Shown here: piece after piece, positions 11,343 to 23,079 of the stretch
How positions within the stretch are numbered: the stretch's first letter is position 1
How the letters are laid out: each line of letters opens with the position of its first letter
Assembly: GCA_028023455.1 (NCBI GenBank)
Contig: JAQFVV010006255.1
Coordinates: 744,001-808,000, forward strand
Direction of reading: 5' to 3'
Source of the DNA: Epiperipatus broadwayi
Lineage: Eukaryota; Onychophora; Udeonychophora; Euonychophora; Peripatidae
DNA: 64,000 bases
Program-made: the position numbers and the translations under genes
The notes under the pieces: model-generated
Databases searched by the model: none
What the model was told of the DNA's origin: nothing
Seen by the model: only the letters and a program-made list of their open reading frames with translations

Positions 11343-12690
11343 TATGTGAATATATGTATATTTTCAATAGGGAATTAATTGTGAAAATATATTTTTGATA
11401 ATTTTATTATTTTGACAAATTAAAATATATGATATAAATGTCAGTGTGCACACACATTTACATGCATACCCATATATGTTAAATTAGTCATTATTTATGT
11501 ATTATAAAAAATAAATTTCATTTATAGATTTATGACAATTCATATATTTTAATAAATTATTATACCACATGTCTGTGTGCTGCTATATATATGTATTATG
11601 TAAAGCCATTATGAGGTATTTGTGTCATTAAAATGGGATAACTTTTTTTTTATTATATAACAATTCTCATATGTTATATTATGTCTGTGTACTTATGTAG
11701 ATGCATGTCTGGTAGACATTTATATGTTAAAATTAATTTTCTTTATTATTAATTTATTACAGTTCAAATATGTTCTGAAATTATTATACCACATGTCTAT
11801 ATGCTGATTTTTGTTTTAAGTAAACCTATTGGAACATATATGTAAATCACAATGTGATAGCTTATTTTTTTAATTTTATATTAATCAAAATCAATAGGCT
11901 TAATTTATATGTGTATAGCCATATTCTGAAGACCTCAATTTCATTTTTATTGTTATTAATAAAATGATATTTCATTGTTAAAATTATTCCAGTAAATTTA
12001 ATTTAATCCAAAAATATATATTATATGTTGTATTATATCTCTTGTTCACAATAACAGTTGTAGAGCTTTTGTTCTCTGAGATATATTTGTGCATAATGGT
12101 CTCCATTATATAAGAGAGGTTCATATTGAGTGTTTTTGGACATCCAGTTAATGATGATGATCCTATATGGCACAAAAGGGATATCCTTTAAAGTCCATGC
12201 ACTATATTTTATTTAATTAGTATTTACTAGAAATTAAGTTTATAATTGGCCAGTACATTAAATGGTATTAAGTGACCAGAGCATTGATGGTGATCAGCAT
12301 GTTTTAATGTTCCCACATTATTGTTTTATTGTTATATATTCTGATTGATTAGCACTTAAGTTTATGCATCCAAATAAATGGTTAAATAATCTGCTCCAAG
12401 CTGGAAATGGTTAAATAATTAGCCTGATTTATAGTAGACCCATTTCAAATCCAGTCCCAAGATTGACTGTTGATTTTATTATTGATATTCATGATGATGT
12501 ATAATTATTACTTTTGGGTAATGTTAGTAAAATTCTGTTTATACTTAATATAATATGTGTGCTGATCTCTCAGTGTGATCTCTCATGTTCATTCCATTGA
12601 TATTAAATTTTATATTTTGTTATTGTGGGACATTGTAATCTCAGATTCTCTGTATTAATCTTATTCTTTTCTGTCTTGTTACACTATATA
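11343..12690. repeat. AT-rich DNA with a diverged tandem duplication
   Basis: The phrase AAATTATTATACCACATGTC occurs at about 11,554 and about 11,778, each followed by TGTGTGCTG or TATATGCTG. The surrounding bases are also loosely similar, which indicates a diverged duplication of about 225 bases. The rest of the interval holds nothing recognisable. Confidence 0.5.
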
Positions 12691-12699
12691 ACTTTAACA

Positions 12700-13234
12700 A
12701 AAAAAATTCCATTTCTTCATCTATCTTTTTTAAAATATTGATTATAATCACATTTTTCATAGATTTAATTGCATATCTCACTTCATTTAAAATCCAGGGC
12801 CATTAATAAAGTACAGTAATTGTAGGAGATATTTTTTCTTGTTCTTCATAACTATATAATTCTTTACAGAACTCTTCAACATATTCCACAGTGTCACCTC
12901 TCTTTTTAATAATAGTTCCATCTTTTCTTCTTGTTGCAGAAAGTTTTTTACCAATACTAAGATATTGTTTTACACTTTCAATAATTGTATTCACTTTCTT
13001 CTAAAGCTTTCTTTTTATTTCATATTGTTATTAATTTGTTTTTATATCATTTTATAAAATTCTAGATATCCAATCCTTTTTAATTAATAGTTTTATATTT
13101 GTGTCATCAATTGCTGCTTTTTTGTATTAGCTATTTTTGCTGCAATTCTTAATATTGTATTAGTTATCTTCTTATTGATTTTGTTCAAATGTGAACCAAA
13201 ATTTGGTAACATTTTAAAATGATTTGTAGTTTCT
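12700..13234 (-). mobile_element. RTE copy C, left part (EN/RT linker and RT N-terminus)
   Basis: On the minus strand this matches the best RTE copy over roughly 32,740-33,330: the linker between endonuclease and RT, and the start of RT. It is cut at 13,234 by the LINE insertion at 13.2-16.6 kb and resumes at 16,640. The 3' end is lost, and matching fades out near 12,700. A minus-strand frame at 12,803-12,994 preserves the peptide SIGKKLSATRRKDGTIIKK, equivalent to the stretch before RT in the best copy. Confidence 0.75.
13213..13234. repeat. Target-site duplication, left copy
   Basis: TTTAAAATGATTTGT followed by AGTTTCT lies at the left edge of the inserted LINE. The right-hand copy is at 16,640-16,661. 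The first 15 bases are identical. Confidence 0.8.
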
Positions 13235-13621
13235 CAAAACATTTATTAAACTAATTAATATGGATGATATATTACAAATATGGATAATGAACAATTATAA
13301 TATTAGATAAGTTATGGAACTAACATTATTGAGTTAAACAGGGTTAGGTGTTTAGTGGTTAAGTTCTTTGTTAACTTTATTAGAAAGTCTGATATAGCTT
13401 CCATGTCTCTTGAAAAATGAATGTTGTGGCAAGAGTTTTGTCTCTTTGTTTAATTTTCTCTATGCTCTGAATAAATAATGAGTTTTCATCTGGCTTGGGG
13501 TGTTGGTATTGTGCCTTGCACCTTACAATCCAAATGGCATAGGTGATGAAAATTGACAGCCTGATTGTAGGAATATCTCTTCCACGAATGCATTCTTTTA
13601 TATTAAGTATTTTGTAGTAGT

Positions 13622-14403
13622 CTATCTTTGAATTGTAAATATTATTGTTTTAATATTACCTAGACCTATGCATGTTTTAATTATGTGGTCAAATGTTTCC
13701 TCATCCCTGCCACAGCTGTGGCAAATTGATTGGACTTTGGTGATAGATCTTTTATATCTGAGGAACCAGTTGACCGGCAAGGCATCCAGATTAATTTTAA
13801 GTAAGTAATCTAAGTATTTTGGTTCTAGAGCCCAATACTTGAATAGGGTAATCAGCTTGTGATTAGTTATTCCTAATCTTGTAGTAGAGATTTGATTATT
13901 TTGTTTTAGGATGCGATGGGCATCCCATAGCTTGATCTTGCTTTGATAGTTGTTATGGGCATTTGTATTTTGTTGCATTGTTGACAGGATTAGATGATCA
14001 AGCCAGCTTAATTTTTGGGGGGTGGGGTGTCGGTAGGAATTATGGATTCAGTGATCTGGTCATGGCCATACTTTTGGACTAGATTATATATCAGAGTGTG
14101 TGATTTCTGATAGTTAATTGAAGTGATGGAATGTAGTGACATTCCATTTAATCTTTTGTTTTCCTGCATGTTTCTCATGCTGATGGAAACAGTTTGTCCT
14201 TTCCATAGTAATCTTGAGCAATATTGCTCAATTTTCTTGAATGTTTTATTTGCATTCATCATTGGCAGGTAGTACGCAATTTTGCTGTAAATCTTTATAT
14301 TTAGCAGTGAAACCTTACCATAGAGCAAAAGGTATACCTTTGAGAGGGTCTTAGTGATCTGGTCTGTGGACTGGAGGATTTTTGCCTGAATTTCTTTAGA
14401 CAT
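13622..14403 (-). pseudogene. Nested LINE ORF2, C-terminal region with zinc-knuckle-like end
   Basis: Two minus-strand pieces (14,403-14,008 and 13,978-13,622) give the region after RT. It contains a helix-rich stretch with the AYYLPMMNANKTFKKIEQ type of thumb sequence, then TKVQSICHSCGRDEETFDHI. The C-x2-C followed by a histidine (CHSCGRDEETFDH) and a later cysteine is the kind of cysteine/histidine knuckle often found at the C-terminus of LINE ORF2 proteins. One frame break near 13,990 separates the pieces. Confidence 0.7.
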
Positions 14404-14605
14404 TGCTGATTGACGATTTTGAAATATTAAATCCGAAGAAATTTCTGTGGTTCAGCTTGGAAGCGGATTTGATTTTTTTCCAGATAGGATAGACCAAGCT
14501 GTGGATTTTCCTGTATTTATTTTTAGGTCTGATAGATTGGTATATTTGTCCAATATTTCATATGGTGTGTTTAGATATTTCTGAGTTGGCAGAATGATCA
14601 AGACA

Positions 14606-15356
14606 TCATGTAGCATGTGCTTTGATCATCTTTGAGTCTGGGTATATATACTCCAGGTAGGTTATCTTCAATGTCTTTAAGAAGTGGATTGATGTAGCAG
14701 GCAAACAGGAGAGCACTGAGTGGAGATCCTTGTGAATTGAAGTATTCGGAGTAAAACTGTTTGTATATACTCCATTGAGCGATATGTGAATTTCCCTATT
14801 GTGTAGTAAATTGTCCAATATCTGAATTAATCGGGAGGGAACCTTAGGCCCTCTCAAAATATTCAGCAGTGTGCTGATATTGACTGAGCTAAATGCCTCA
14901 AATATGTCAAGGTATTGTACGGCAATGGGCTTGGATTTTCTGTTGGTTCTGATGTAATCCAAGAGTATTTGGGTTCTCGCCAATTGACAAGGTGCTGATG
15001 AGCCTTTCTTGGCATACTGAGAGGGATGATGATGACTCAGGATTTTATGTTGTATCTTATCTTTAATGACACCCTCTATAATCTTTATTAAGAGTGGAGA
15101 CATGGATATGGGTCTTATGTTGTTTATATCAGTAGGGTCTTTGCTCTTTTTCTTCAATAAATGGCACCAATGCAACTGGATATAATTTTAATGAGAACCT
15201 TTTGCTTGGTGCAAGATGGTTAATCATTAACATGATGATTGGGACAGTAAAATTGCTTAAGTGGGGAGGGAGAAATTTAGGTATCCCATGCATTCCATGA
15301 TGGATGCTGTCTGGAAGGGAGGCATAGTTTGTTTTTAATATCTTGGACGTGATCAA
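14606..15356 (-). pseudogene. Nested LINE ORF2, reverse transcriptase region
   Basis: The minus-strand translation contains INNIRPISMSPLLIKIIEG (the conserved N-x-RPIS block of LINE RT), AKKGSSAPCQLARTQ, and YLDIFEAFSSVNIS, which stands where RTs usually have a D-x-x-K-A-F-D block. After NTSIHKDLHSVLS, which corresponds to the usual Q-G-S-P-L-S block, the catalytic YADD-type box is not readable in frame, although PDSKMIKAHAT is present. Several key residues are changed, so this RT would be inactive. Confidence 0.75.
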
Positions 15357-15495
15357 ATGATCATCACTGGATGAATGTCTTGTCCAATCACAATCTACCT
15401 GATGAGTTTTGTTTTTTAATTTGTTTTCAAAGTGTAGTTTAATTTTTCTAGCATGTGGTATCCAGTCATGCTGGTTTGTCCTGATGTTTAATTAG

Positions 15496-16601
15496 TTATT
15501 GGAGTATTTTGTTTTTTCTGTGGCCCCAGTGCCCACCTGAGATATCCTCTAGTCCAACATAATATTGAGGAGCCAGATATATCTTGGATCTTTTCAGAGA
15601 CACATATTCAGCAAGGGCTTTTTGCTTTGCTTTATATTCATTCTTAAGTGAGATGATGTCATCTATCGAGTTGCTTTCAGTAGAGAACTGTTTAAGTTGA
15701 GCATTAATGTTCTTTAGGTCCTTTAATAATGAGGTTGGGCACTTTGACCTGTGGGAGTACTGGACTATTAGAGTTTGCAGAACTCCCACTAGTGCAAACC
15801 AATCCTCCTCAGGTGGTCTTGAAAGTATATCTATTTTCCTAAATAGAATATATGCCTCTGATGGGATGGCTTCAGTTATGTTGGCCTTTGTTAGCATTCT
15901 AATTGTTTTGTTGTGATTCAGTTGTGTGAGATGGTGAGAGAATGCCACAGGCTGAAGCACTGCCTCCATAATGTAGTGGAATTCGGGTGTGTAAAAGACC
16001 AGATCTATCAAAGATTTGTGTCTTCTGGTATAGAATGAAAAAGCACTATCTGGAAAAAAATCTTCCCCGCTAAGAAAACCTCTCTTCAGAAGATGAAGGT
16101 ATTTATTGACAAATTCTCCATAGGAAGTGTTAAAATCCCCAACAATCACTGTTGGCCAGCTACTGGTGGAGATTATCAGGTTGATGCTATTAACTATTTT
16201 AATATATGAACTGACATTGTTAGGAGTGTATATGTATATAGCATTAAAGGTGGTAGTTCCATATGTGAGTTTGATAGATATTATATTTTTGTCTGTGTAA
16301 AGTAATTTTAAAACTATCTGGAGCATTTTTACTATTTATAATTATGCCTACTCACTCCAGATGCTACATTACTAGTGCTAAACTGAGTGTAACCCAGTTT
16401 GGATAGTTCTTCCATGATAATACTGCTGGAGTTTATGTGATATTTAGTTTCTCCCATGAATAGTATATATGGTAGGTTGTTTTGAAACCAGTGTTTTATG
16501 TCATATACACGGGCAGTGGAGTTGATACCTCTTATATTCAACCCCACAATCTTACAATTAATAGTCTGCACTATGTTGGTGACTGCTATAGATAACCGCA
16601 A
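15496..16601 (-). pseudogene. Nested LINE ORF2, apurinic-like endonuclease
   Basis: Minus-strand frames at 16,601-16,332 and 16,326-15,496 are separated by one break. They contain KIVGLNIRGI (start of the endonuclease), MGETKYH (the conserved catalytic glutamate block), TVIVGDFNTSYGE (the GDFN block), SLIDLVFYTP and FSHHLTQL (the end block, where S-D-H is usual). The last motif has lost its aspartate. This order is that of the EEP endonuclease domain of non-LTR retrotransposons, which nicks the target DNA to prime reverse transcription. Confidence 0.8.
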
Positions 16602-16639
16602 GCGGGTTTGTAGATGGTGAATTGGTCTTTGGTCTTATA

Positions 16640-17720
16640 TTTAAAATGATTTGTGAGTTCTAGTTTAAATTTATAGGAATATTTCCATATTTATTTCTTT
16701 TCAACATTTTTCTCAAAGGGTTTTTTTTTTCTATGAAGTTCACAAGTTTGTTTCATCTCTCATTTTTATCACATAACCAAATTTACCCACCACACTTTTA
16801 TCTTTCAATTCTTTACCAATTCTAGCATTAAAGTCTTCATGACAATTTTAAAATATTGCCTGGTCTGATCCAAAGACTTTTGTATATCTATATAAAAATT
16901 CTCTACTCATCACAAGGAGAACTTGTTGATGCATAAACCTGTTATTTTCCATTAAATTGAATAAATAATCTTGCCATTCTATCTGATGCACCATCAATCT
17001 TTGCAATGTGGTTTTTATGCTTTTTTTTATTTATAATGAATCCTACTTCATTCTTGCTTCTAATTTTTGTGCCTTTATAATATAGTACATATCCATTTTT
17101 TTTTTTAATCAATTGTCTCTTTACCTTTTTTTTTTAATTTCACAAAGTCCAACAATGTCCCATTTAATATCAAATAGTTTTTCCAATTTTTGTAATCTTC
17201 CTTTATGTGAAAGTATTCTGCAGTTGTAAATACTAAATAAAAGGTAGTCATCAAATGGCAGTCTGGGTCCACAATCAGGGAACACTCAACATACTCTACC
17301 TTTGGTCCCCAACTATTTATTACCTTGGCTGATAACTTTACAGATTTCTGGGAGGGCCATAGTTTAATTTTATCTGTCATTATTGTAAATATTTATTTTT
17401 AAAAAAGTTTATTTACCCACACACACTCTTTCTGCCTTCAAGAAAAAATTGACATTTCAGTTAAAAGGTATCAGACAACTGAAAAGAAAGAACGTGATGT
17501 TTCTTGATCTTAGAGGTAATAAGCCATAAAGCTTACTATGCTGGCCGATGTGTGATGGTGAACAGGCTATCTATGTTTGTTTTTTATATAAATAATCATA
17601 TAATATTAACAGCTGCAACGACAAGATTGTATGGAGATGGACGTTAGCAATTTGCCCAGTTCAATTTTTTTAAAGCCTCAAAGAAAAATTAAAGGATCTC
17701 CGTTCAGTTCCTTTCTGTAG
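16640..17720 (-). mobile_element. RTE copy C, right part (5' UTR and endonuclease)
   Basis: Continuation of copy C beyond the nested LINE. On the minus strand it starts with the 5' end (about 17,720, CTACAGAAAGGAACTGAA) and a 5' leader that matches 31,461-31,785 and 43,130-43,500. Then comes the start codon region (17,380, MTDKIKLWPSQ), the endonuclease N-terminus, and a run of endonuclease sequence up to the second target-site copy at 16,640-16,661. Numerous stops make it a pseudogene. Confidence 0.8.
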
Positions 17721-18814
17721 CCCAAAGAATCTACATATAAGTAAATTGGATTTATATTTTATTTTTCACTGTTTTGGTAAGTAATGTGCATGTGTATTCA
17801 ATATCTTATTATTTGAGGCTAATTAAATCCACCTATCCAGTTGACCATCTATAAATGTTTGAGAATTCATCTTAGTATATTTTGTATAACTATTTACAAA
17901 TGCTTTTCATTAGGAAGAGAACGTATTTTTAAAATACTGAAAAAGCGTGCATATGTTTTATCACATCCTATAAACTCAGGTAAAGGAAGGATATGCTTGA
18001 TTTGAGAATAAAATGTAAGAGGCAGGAAGAGAAAATGATTTGGCATGAAAAGAGGAATGCTTTTAGTTTAACGTGGAAGGAGGTGTGGTTTTAACAGCTC
18101 TTATTAATAAAAAAAATAATCCTACTTTGATGTTGGTAATCATTTTAAGTGTGAAATATAAGAGGTTGAAATGTGCGGTAAATAATCCATATTAATTAAC
18201 AAAAATTTTTAAAATATTGCTCTCTAAAGCAAAGAAATTTTAGAAATTATTAATTAATTAAAAATTAAAGACATGTAAAAACATATTATTTTATAAAGTT
18301 TGAATTTTAAAAAAATCAATAATTTGTTTTCAGAAGAAAGTATTAATTTTACTGATTAAACCAACCAAGCTTAATGTTTACAATTTTAATTACTTTAGAA
18401 AACTCACTTGTTTGTTTGTTTGTTTTTTATAAAAAATAATTATCTCATGTAGATATGTATCAATATTACTACTGCAAACAACTTTTTTGTGGAGGGGGGG
18501 GTGTCTTTTTTTTTTTAAAATCAAAGACTAAAAATAAATAAATTAAAATATATAATAGTACGCTCCACGATTTAAATGTTTACTTTAAATAGGTAATAAT
18601 TTGCCCAGAGAACAAAAATTGCATTTTAATTGTCATAAGAAATCCGAACTGTAATCAGATTATTAAAGGAGAAACAATAAATTGTTATTATATCCATGAT
18701 CCTATCAAATTCTTAGTAGATAAGTAAATATTTGTAATCTTCCATACAGGTTTGCAACAGACAGTAGTTTCTTTCCAAATATGATAGCACAATTGGCAAT
18801 AATATTAGCAAAGT
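17721..18814. other. AT-rich non-coding DNA
   Basis: No gene or repeat is recognised. Short homopolymer runs occur (for example GGGGGGGG followed by T-rich sequence near 18,495). Confidence 0.5.
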
Positions 18815-19095
18815 GGAGAGTGCTTTCCATCTACTTTTAACACCTTGTGAAGGGATGTAATCAGAAATATATCAAAGACATGTGAAAAAGATGGATCCCC
18901 AAGATGCACATTTAATGCTGAACCAGCACTCATCAGTTGGCACAGAACACAATCTCTTACCCACATCTTTATCATTGTTCAGTATATATAGATAACCAAT
19001 GATTACAATTTAATCGATAAGTATCAAACATGCTGCCCTCACAACTTTGAGATAAATAATTTAATTAATGAAAGTATATGACTAATAAAATTATT
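18815..19095 (+). repeat. Interspersed repeat F, copy 1
   Basis: It shares several blocks with 23,080-23,300 (same orientation) and with 24,883-25,206 (opposite orientation). Examples are ACTTTTAACACCTTGTG, AAAGACATGTGAAAAAG, CATGCTGAAC or AATGCTGAACC, and GTTCAGTATATAT. It has no coding capacity. It is probably one arm of a foldback element whose two arms surround T2. Confidence 0.65.
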
Positions 19096-19690
19096 TATAA
19101 ACTATACAAAAAAAAAACAATCAAAATATTATATATTTTTAATTAAAATTAATGAGGACCTTGACTTTATTCAAAACACAATTTTTTAATATCAGGCTTT
19201 ATATTTCTTAGTTTTAAGCATAAATTTGGTTTAAGTACAACTTAGAGAGTTATAAGCATGGATATTTTTGACTATGACTAAGAACTGGCAAAGGCATATT
19301 TGATATAATGAAGGTATATGTATTTTTATACAAATATACATTATTTGAATAAATTATTTAAATATATTTTTTCAAAGATAGTTTTCTTTTGTGTGCCATC
19401 TGTAAATCTATCATGTACCATTAGAGGGATGTATAATACATGTTGAGAATTATTACTGTAAATTAATGCTAGAGAGCTTTTTATTTTACATGAGGGATGT
19501 TTATTTGTTTATTCTGCATGCTTGATGCAGTGACACAGTGGCAGATTCTGGACCTTGAGGTTTAAGGATTACAGTCTGTATGCTGAAACATCTTATGAAT
19601 TTCTTCAATTAGTTTTTTTTTTTAATTTTTCAATGGATATATTATACTATTCTGCATCTAAAAATATGATGAGATATATATATATATGAG
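19096..19690. other. AT-rich non-coding DNA
   Basis: Nothing is recognised apart from a short (TA)n run at about 19,675-19,687, just outside the mariner relic. Confidence 0.5.
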
Positions 19691-19691
19691 T

Positions 19692-20484
19692 GGGTACTCA
19701 AAAATAACTGGAATTTTGTAATAAAATGAATTCCTTTCAAAGTATCTAATGCAACACGCCATTCTAAATATGTTTTTCACTTTTCAAAATTGTTTGAAAA
19801 CTCTTGCAAAGTGATATATTTTAATATCTTCATTGTTTTCAAGTCCACTAAAAAAAAGGCATTTTTTATATGAAAAAATAAAAAGAAGTCACACAGACTG
19901 AGATTGAGTGAAAATGGCTCATGGATAAATTGGATCATTTAAAATTGTTTTACACTCAAAGCCTTGGGAAACTAGCATTTTGTCATGGTGAAGATGCACT
20001 CTTCATTTTGCCACAAAATGGGACCTATATGTTTTACTGCACCATGCAAAAGTTTCAAAACTTGTAGATTTTAAATGCCTATTCCTTATGAATAAATTCT
20101 GAGTGAAAAATGTTATTTGCATCCAAAAAAATCAGCAGCAGCTTATTACTGGACTTCACTTGCCATGTGTTGAATTTGACACTTCCATTAAACCACTTTT
20201 AAATTTGTGTTTTTCACATAGCAACTTGTTTGTAAGCTGTTACAAACATTACAAATTGTTTTCCTATTATTTTTCTTAAAAGAAAATAGAATTTCATGTT
20301 GGTCCAACTTTTCAACCATTACAAAAATTGACATGGATGCAAAATGCACTTTGCAAAATGGTTTCACATGATGACATCATTCAGCAGATTGATGCAGACA
20401 TGTTCCAGAAAAGGTATCTAAGAGCAGAAGCGTGTACTAACGTGCAGCTTCTAGAGAACAATTCCTGTTATTTTTGGGTAATCC
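19692..20484 (-). mobile_element. Mariner-like transposon relic 1
   Basis: The ends are inverted repeats: GGGTACTCAAAAATAACTGG at 19,692 and CCTGTTATTTTTGGGTAATCC near 20,463. Inside, on the minus strand near 19,860-20,010, the peptide HHDKMLVSQGFECKTILND and, after a frameshift, SLNLSLCDFFLFF match the end of a mariner transposase, where an HxDNAP block is followed by P-x-SPDL-x-x-CDFFLF. The element is about 0.8 kb, shorter than the usual 1.2-1.3 kb, and has many stops. It is inactive. Confidence 0.75.
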
Positions 20485-21027
20485 TTTATATAGCAAAGGA
20501 TTATAGATGAGATTTGAGCCTTAGCACTGCTGATGAAGGAACTGTTGTTATGTAAGTAACTCTTCTCAATTTAATTTTTCACTTATCATCTGTAATTTGG
20601 ATTTGAAAATCATAAAAAAAAAACATTTATAATGTTGATTATTAATTATATCATATAAGTTAGTTTAAATGCATAAGAATTTAGGAACAAGACTACATTA
20701 GTTGATTTAGACTTTTAATATATATATGTGTGTGTGGGTGGGTGTTACAAATAACACTATTTAATAACTTAGTCCAGTGAAATCATTAATTAAAACATGA
20801 AATTTTAACTTTACAGAATAATGAGGAAGTGAAAGTCAGTATTTATTTATTTATTTTTTTGGCTTTTTAGCAATGAACTAAACTAAACATTTGAAATATA
20901 TTATTACAAATATTTTATATCCATGGATGGCATTTTATTAGATTGTATATATGTTTACTATTTTTATATAATCACAAAATTACTTATAACACTTTATTTT
21001 AATTAATAATTTATCTTTTAATCACAG
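20485..21027. other. Sequence upstream of the first lectin exon
   Basis: AT-rich DNA, presumably intron, ending in the acceptor at 21,026-21,027 (TTTATCTTTTAATCACAG). A short TG-rich run (TGTGTGTGGGTGGGTG) lies near 20,728. No upstream exon, signal-peptide exon or promoter could be recognised. Confidence 0.4.
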
Positions 21028-21306
21028 TGCTGCAGAGCTGTGGCAACACACAACTCAAGTACTTCAACAATTACTGCTATTTATTTGTGAGCTTTCCCAT
21101 TGTTAGCTGGGATACAGCAAGACAAATTTGTTCAGAGTCTTTGGGACATTTGGCCAGCATTTGGAATCAACATGAAGAAAATTTTATTATTGAAGCAATA
21201 ATGAAAGCTGAAGGCTACAATACAGACATTGTTCACTGGCTTGGAGGAAAGCTAGCTGATAATAATATTTGGAAATGGGAAGACAATTCAGTTTTTAATT
21301 ATACAG
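21028..21306 (+). CDS. C-type lectin-domain gene, exon encoding the N-terminal two thirds of the CTLD
   Basis: The exon of 279 bases follows a pyrimidine-rich tract and AG (21,026-21,027) and ends at CAG|GTATAT (donor 21,307-21,308). Both borders are phase 1. The peptide starts LQSCGNTQLKYFNNYCYLF and runs through WDTARQICSESLGHLASIW (first core cysteine and the hydrophobic L-A-S-I strand) and VHWLGGKLADNNIWKWEDNS (the WIGL-type block and the W-x-W strand) to FNYT. The two cysteines SC and YC make the extra N-terminal disulphide of long-form CTLDs. The partner exon lies 25.4 kb downstream. The protein is probably secreted or a membrane receptor with several domains, but no other exon is identified. 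Confidence 0.85.
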
Positions 21307-21481
21307 GTATATAAAGCTTTTTAATGTAAATATATATTAGAAATAATTTTTATATTATACGTGTGTGTGTAATTAATACAATAATTATTAATGAAGTCAT
21401 TTATGCCGTTTTTATTTTTGTTAGCTCATTGTGAAAATAAATTGTAATAGACAAAATCTGAATTGTAAACTAAACAATATT

Positions 21482-21585
21482 ATTAGTCGAGAAATCATCA
21501 CAGCCGCCTTGCAAGCAAGTAGTTGGTTGCAGACAGTTGTGGGTTCGCCTCCCGGCCGATGCTATGACATATAAAAAAAAAAACT
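21482..21585 (+). repeat. SINE-2 (short tRNA-like repeat with A tail), copy 1
   Basis: A GC-richer block (GCCTTGCAAGCAAGTAGTTG ... GTGGGTTCGCCTCCCGGC ... GATGCTATGACATAT) ends in a poly(A) run. GGTTCGCCTCC is a good RNA polymerase III box B. An upstream TCGAGAAATC (TAGCCGAGAAGT in the other copy) is a weak box A. The second copy is at 46,325-46,432 on the minus strand and also ends in an A run. The pair fits a minimal SINE of about 90 bases. Confidence 0.7.
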
Positions 21586-21860
21586 AAACAATATAAGAAT
21601 AATAGGGCTTACTTCAAGAAAAAAAACATTTTTGATCAGAATAATCTTGAATCGTATTTGTATTAAATGGATTTTATTTTATTTTAAAAATAAAATATTT
21701 AATTATCAAATATAAGAACTAAAAATAAGATTATTTAAAAAATGAAAATGTAGTTCTTGTCTATCCAGAATATAATTACATAAAAAATACTTTATATATC
21801 TTAAATGAACACTTTAAAATGTAATGTATAATATAAAATATAATTTACTTCTTTTTTCAA
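21586..21860. other. AT-rich intronic DNA
   Basis: Nothing recognised. Confidence 0.45.
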
Positions 21861-21864
21861 TTTA

Positions 21865-21965
21865 TTGCTGTTTTCATACGGTTTCAACTGCCCAGCAGTT
21901 ATCATCAGAGCTACAACATATAACCATAAGGGAGAAGGAATAAATTCTATTTTATATTATACAAT
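21865..21965 (-). repeat. Repeat fragment with hammerhead-like core
   Basis: On the minus strand, CTGATGA (21,908-21,902), one T, a perfect 5 bp hairpin AACTG-CTGGG-CAGTT, then GAAAC (21,885-21,881), followed by CGTATG. The core bases and spacing agree with the hammerhead layout seen in the other families of this window. The borders of the repeat are not defined, because there is no second copy here. Confidence 0.4.
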
Positions 21966-22199
21966 GTATTGTAAAGTGTTCATATAAGGATTAAATAGTA
22001 TTATATATATATAAATCAATGCATAATAAAATAAAAAGTGCAAAGAAATTATAATAAAATTATGTGTTCTTATTGACATTATATTAAATAATTATAACAA
22101 ATAATAAAAATCATATATAACTGCTAATATAAATCTATATTAGTCATACATAAACATTAACATTTGAAAAGGGCATTTATCCATATGCCAAAAAAAGCT

Positions 22200-22460
22200 T
22201 TTTATATATAATTATTAATATATATATATATATATATATTAATGAAAACAACTCATATATCACATGACCTATATAGCTTGCATTACCAATGTGTAATAAA
22301 TAAAGAGGGTGCTAATAGCTCTAAACAAGCTCTCTTTTTTTTATCCAAAGTAAAGATTTCAGATATTTTCTCTTGTGGCAATTATTATATATATATAAAA
22401 GCTTGTTTAGAGCTATTAGCATGCTCTTTATTTATTATATATATATATATATATAAAGCT
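22200..22460. repeat. Foldback element with 40 bp arms and flanking TA runs
   Basis: AATAAATAAAGAGGGTGCTAATAGCTCTAAACAAGCT (about 22,295-22,331, given as two joined blocks of the same arm) is mirrored by AGCTTGTTTAGAGCTATTAGC and ATGCTCTTTATTTATT (about 22,400-22,436). Runs of (TA)n lie outside both arms. This is a small MITE-like foldback inserted in, or grown from, an AT microsatellite. Confidence 0.75.
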
Positions 22461-23079
22461 GTTGTATATGAGTTTTATTATTTGTTATAATTTATATGAA
22501 AGAATAGCATGTTGAATTTCATTATTTCCATTTTTGATGTTATTAATAATTGTATATATTTCATCCTTTGTATTTTAAATAAAGTATATAAAATTCATTT
22601 AATATAAATAAATAAGATTTAGGCCTATTCTGATTTGTGTTCAGTGATGTTTATTTAAGGAATTGTCAAAACTGATCAAAGAGATTCTATTAAAACTCAT
22701 TATGTGAATCTTGTATTATCATATATATGTAACATGTATCATCTTAGTCCTGCAATGTGTTAATAAAGAATATATAAGAGAGTGAGAGTCAATTATGATA
22801 CAGATTTAAAAGAAAAATATTAAATACTTTTTGTTATGCTGTATTTCATGATATAATAAATTTTTTAATCATAAAAATAATTCTCATTTATTTTATTTGC
22901 CTTTATATTTATTATGAATATCCTAATTAATTTTTTCTTTATTATATTCAATCCAAAGAAAATTTTTATTTTTATTTTCATAAGTTATTTTTAATAATTA
23001 TTTATTTTGGAAAAAACTCACCCTAAAACCTTATAATAATATTTCTGTGATATAATTTTCACTAGAATCTCATGCAAGA
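22461..23079. other. AT-rich intronic DNA
   Basis: Nothing recognised. Confidence 0.45.

Larger units (their letters stand above)
13235..16639 (-). mobile_element. Second LINE (endonuclease plus RT), nested in RTE copy C
   Basis: A near full-length but dead non-LTR retrotransposon on the minus strand, of a family different from the RTE copies. From 5' to 3' (high to low coordinates) it has an endonuclease (16,601-15,496), RT (15,356-14,606) and a C-terminal part (14,403-13,622). It is flanked by a duplicated target of 15-22 bases, which sets its borders. Its presence inside RTE copy C shows that C is older. The clade cannot be assigned from the sequence alone. Confidence 0.85.

Noticed and set aside
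20328-20510. 60-codon plus-strand frame as a gene
   Set aside because: It lies inside mariner relic 1 and crosses its right inverted end. It is antisense to the transposase.
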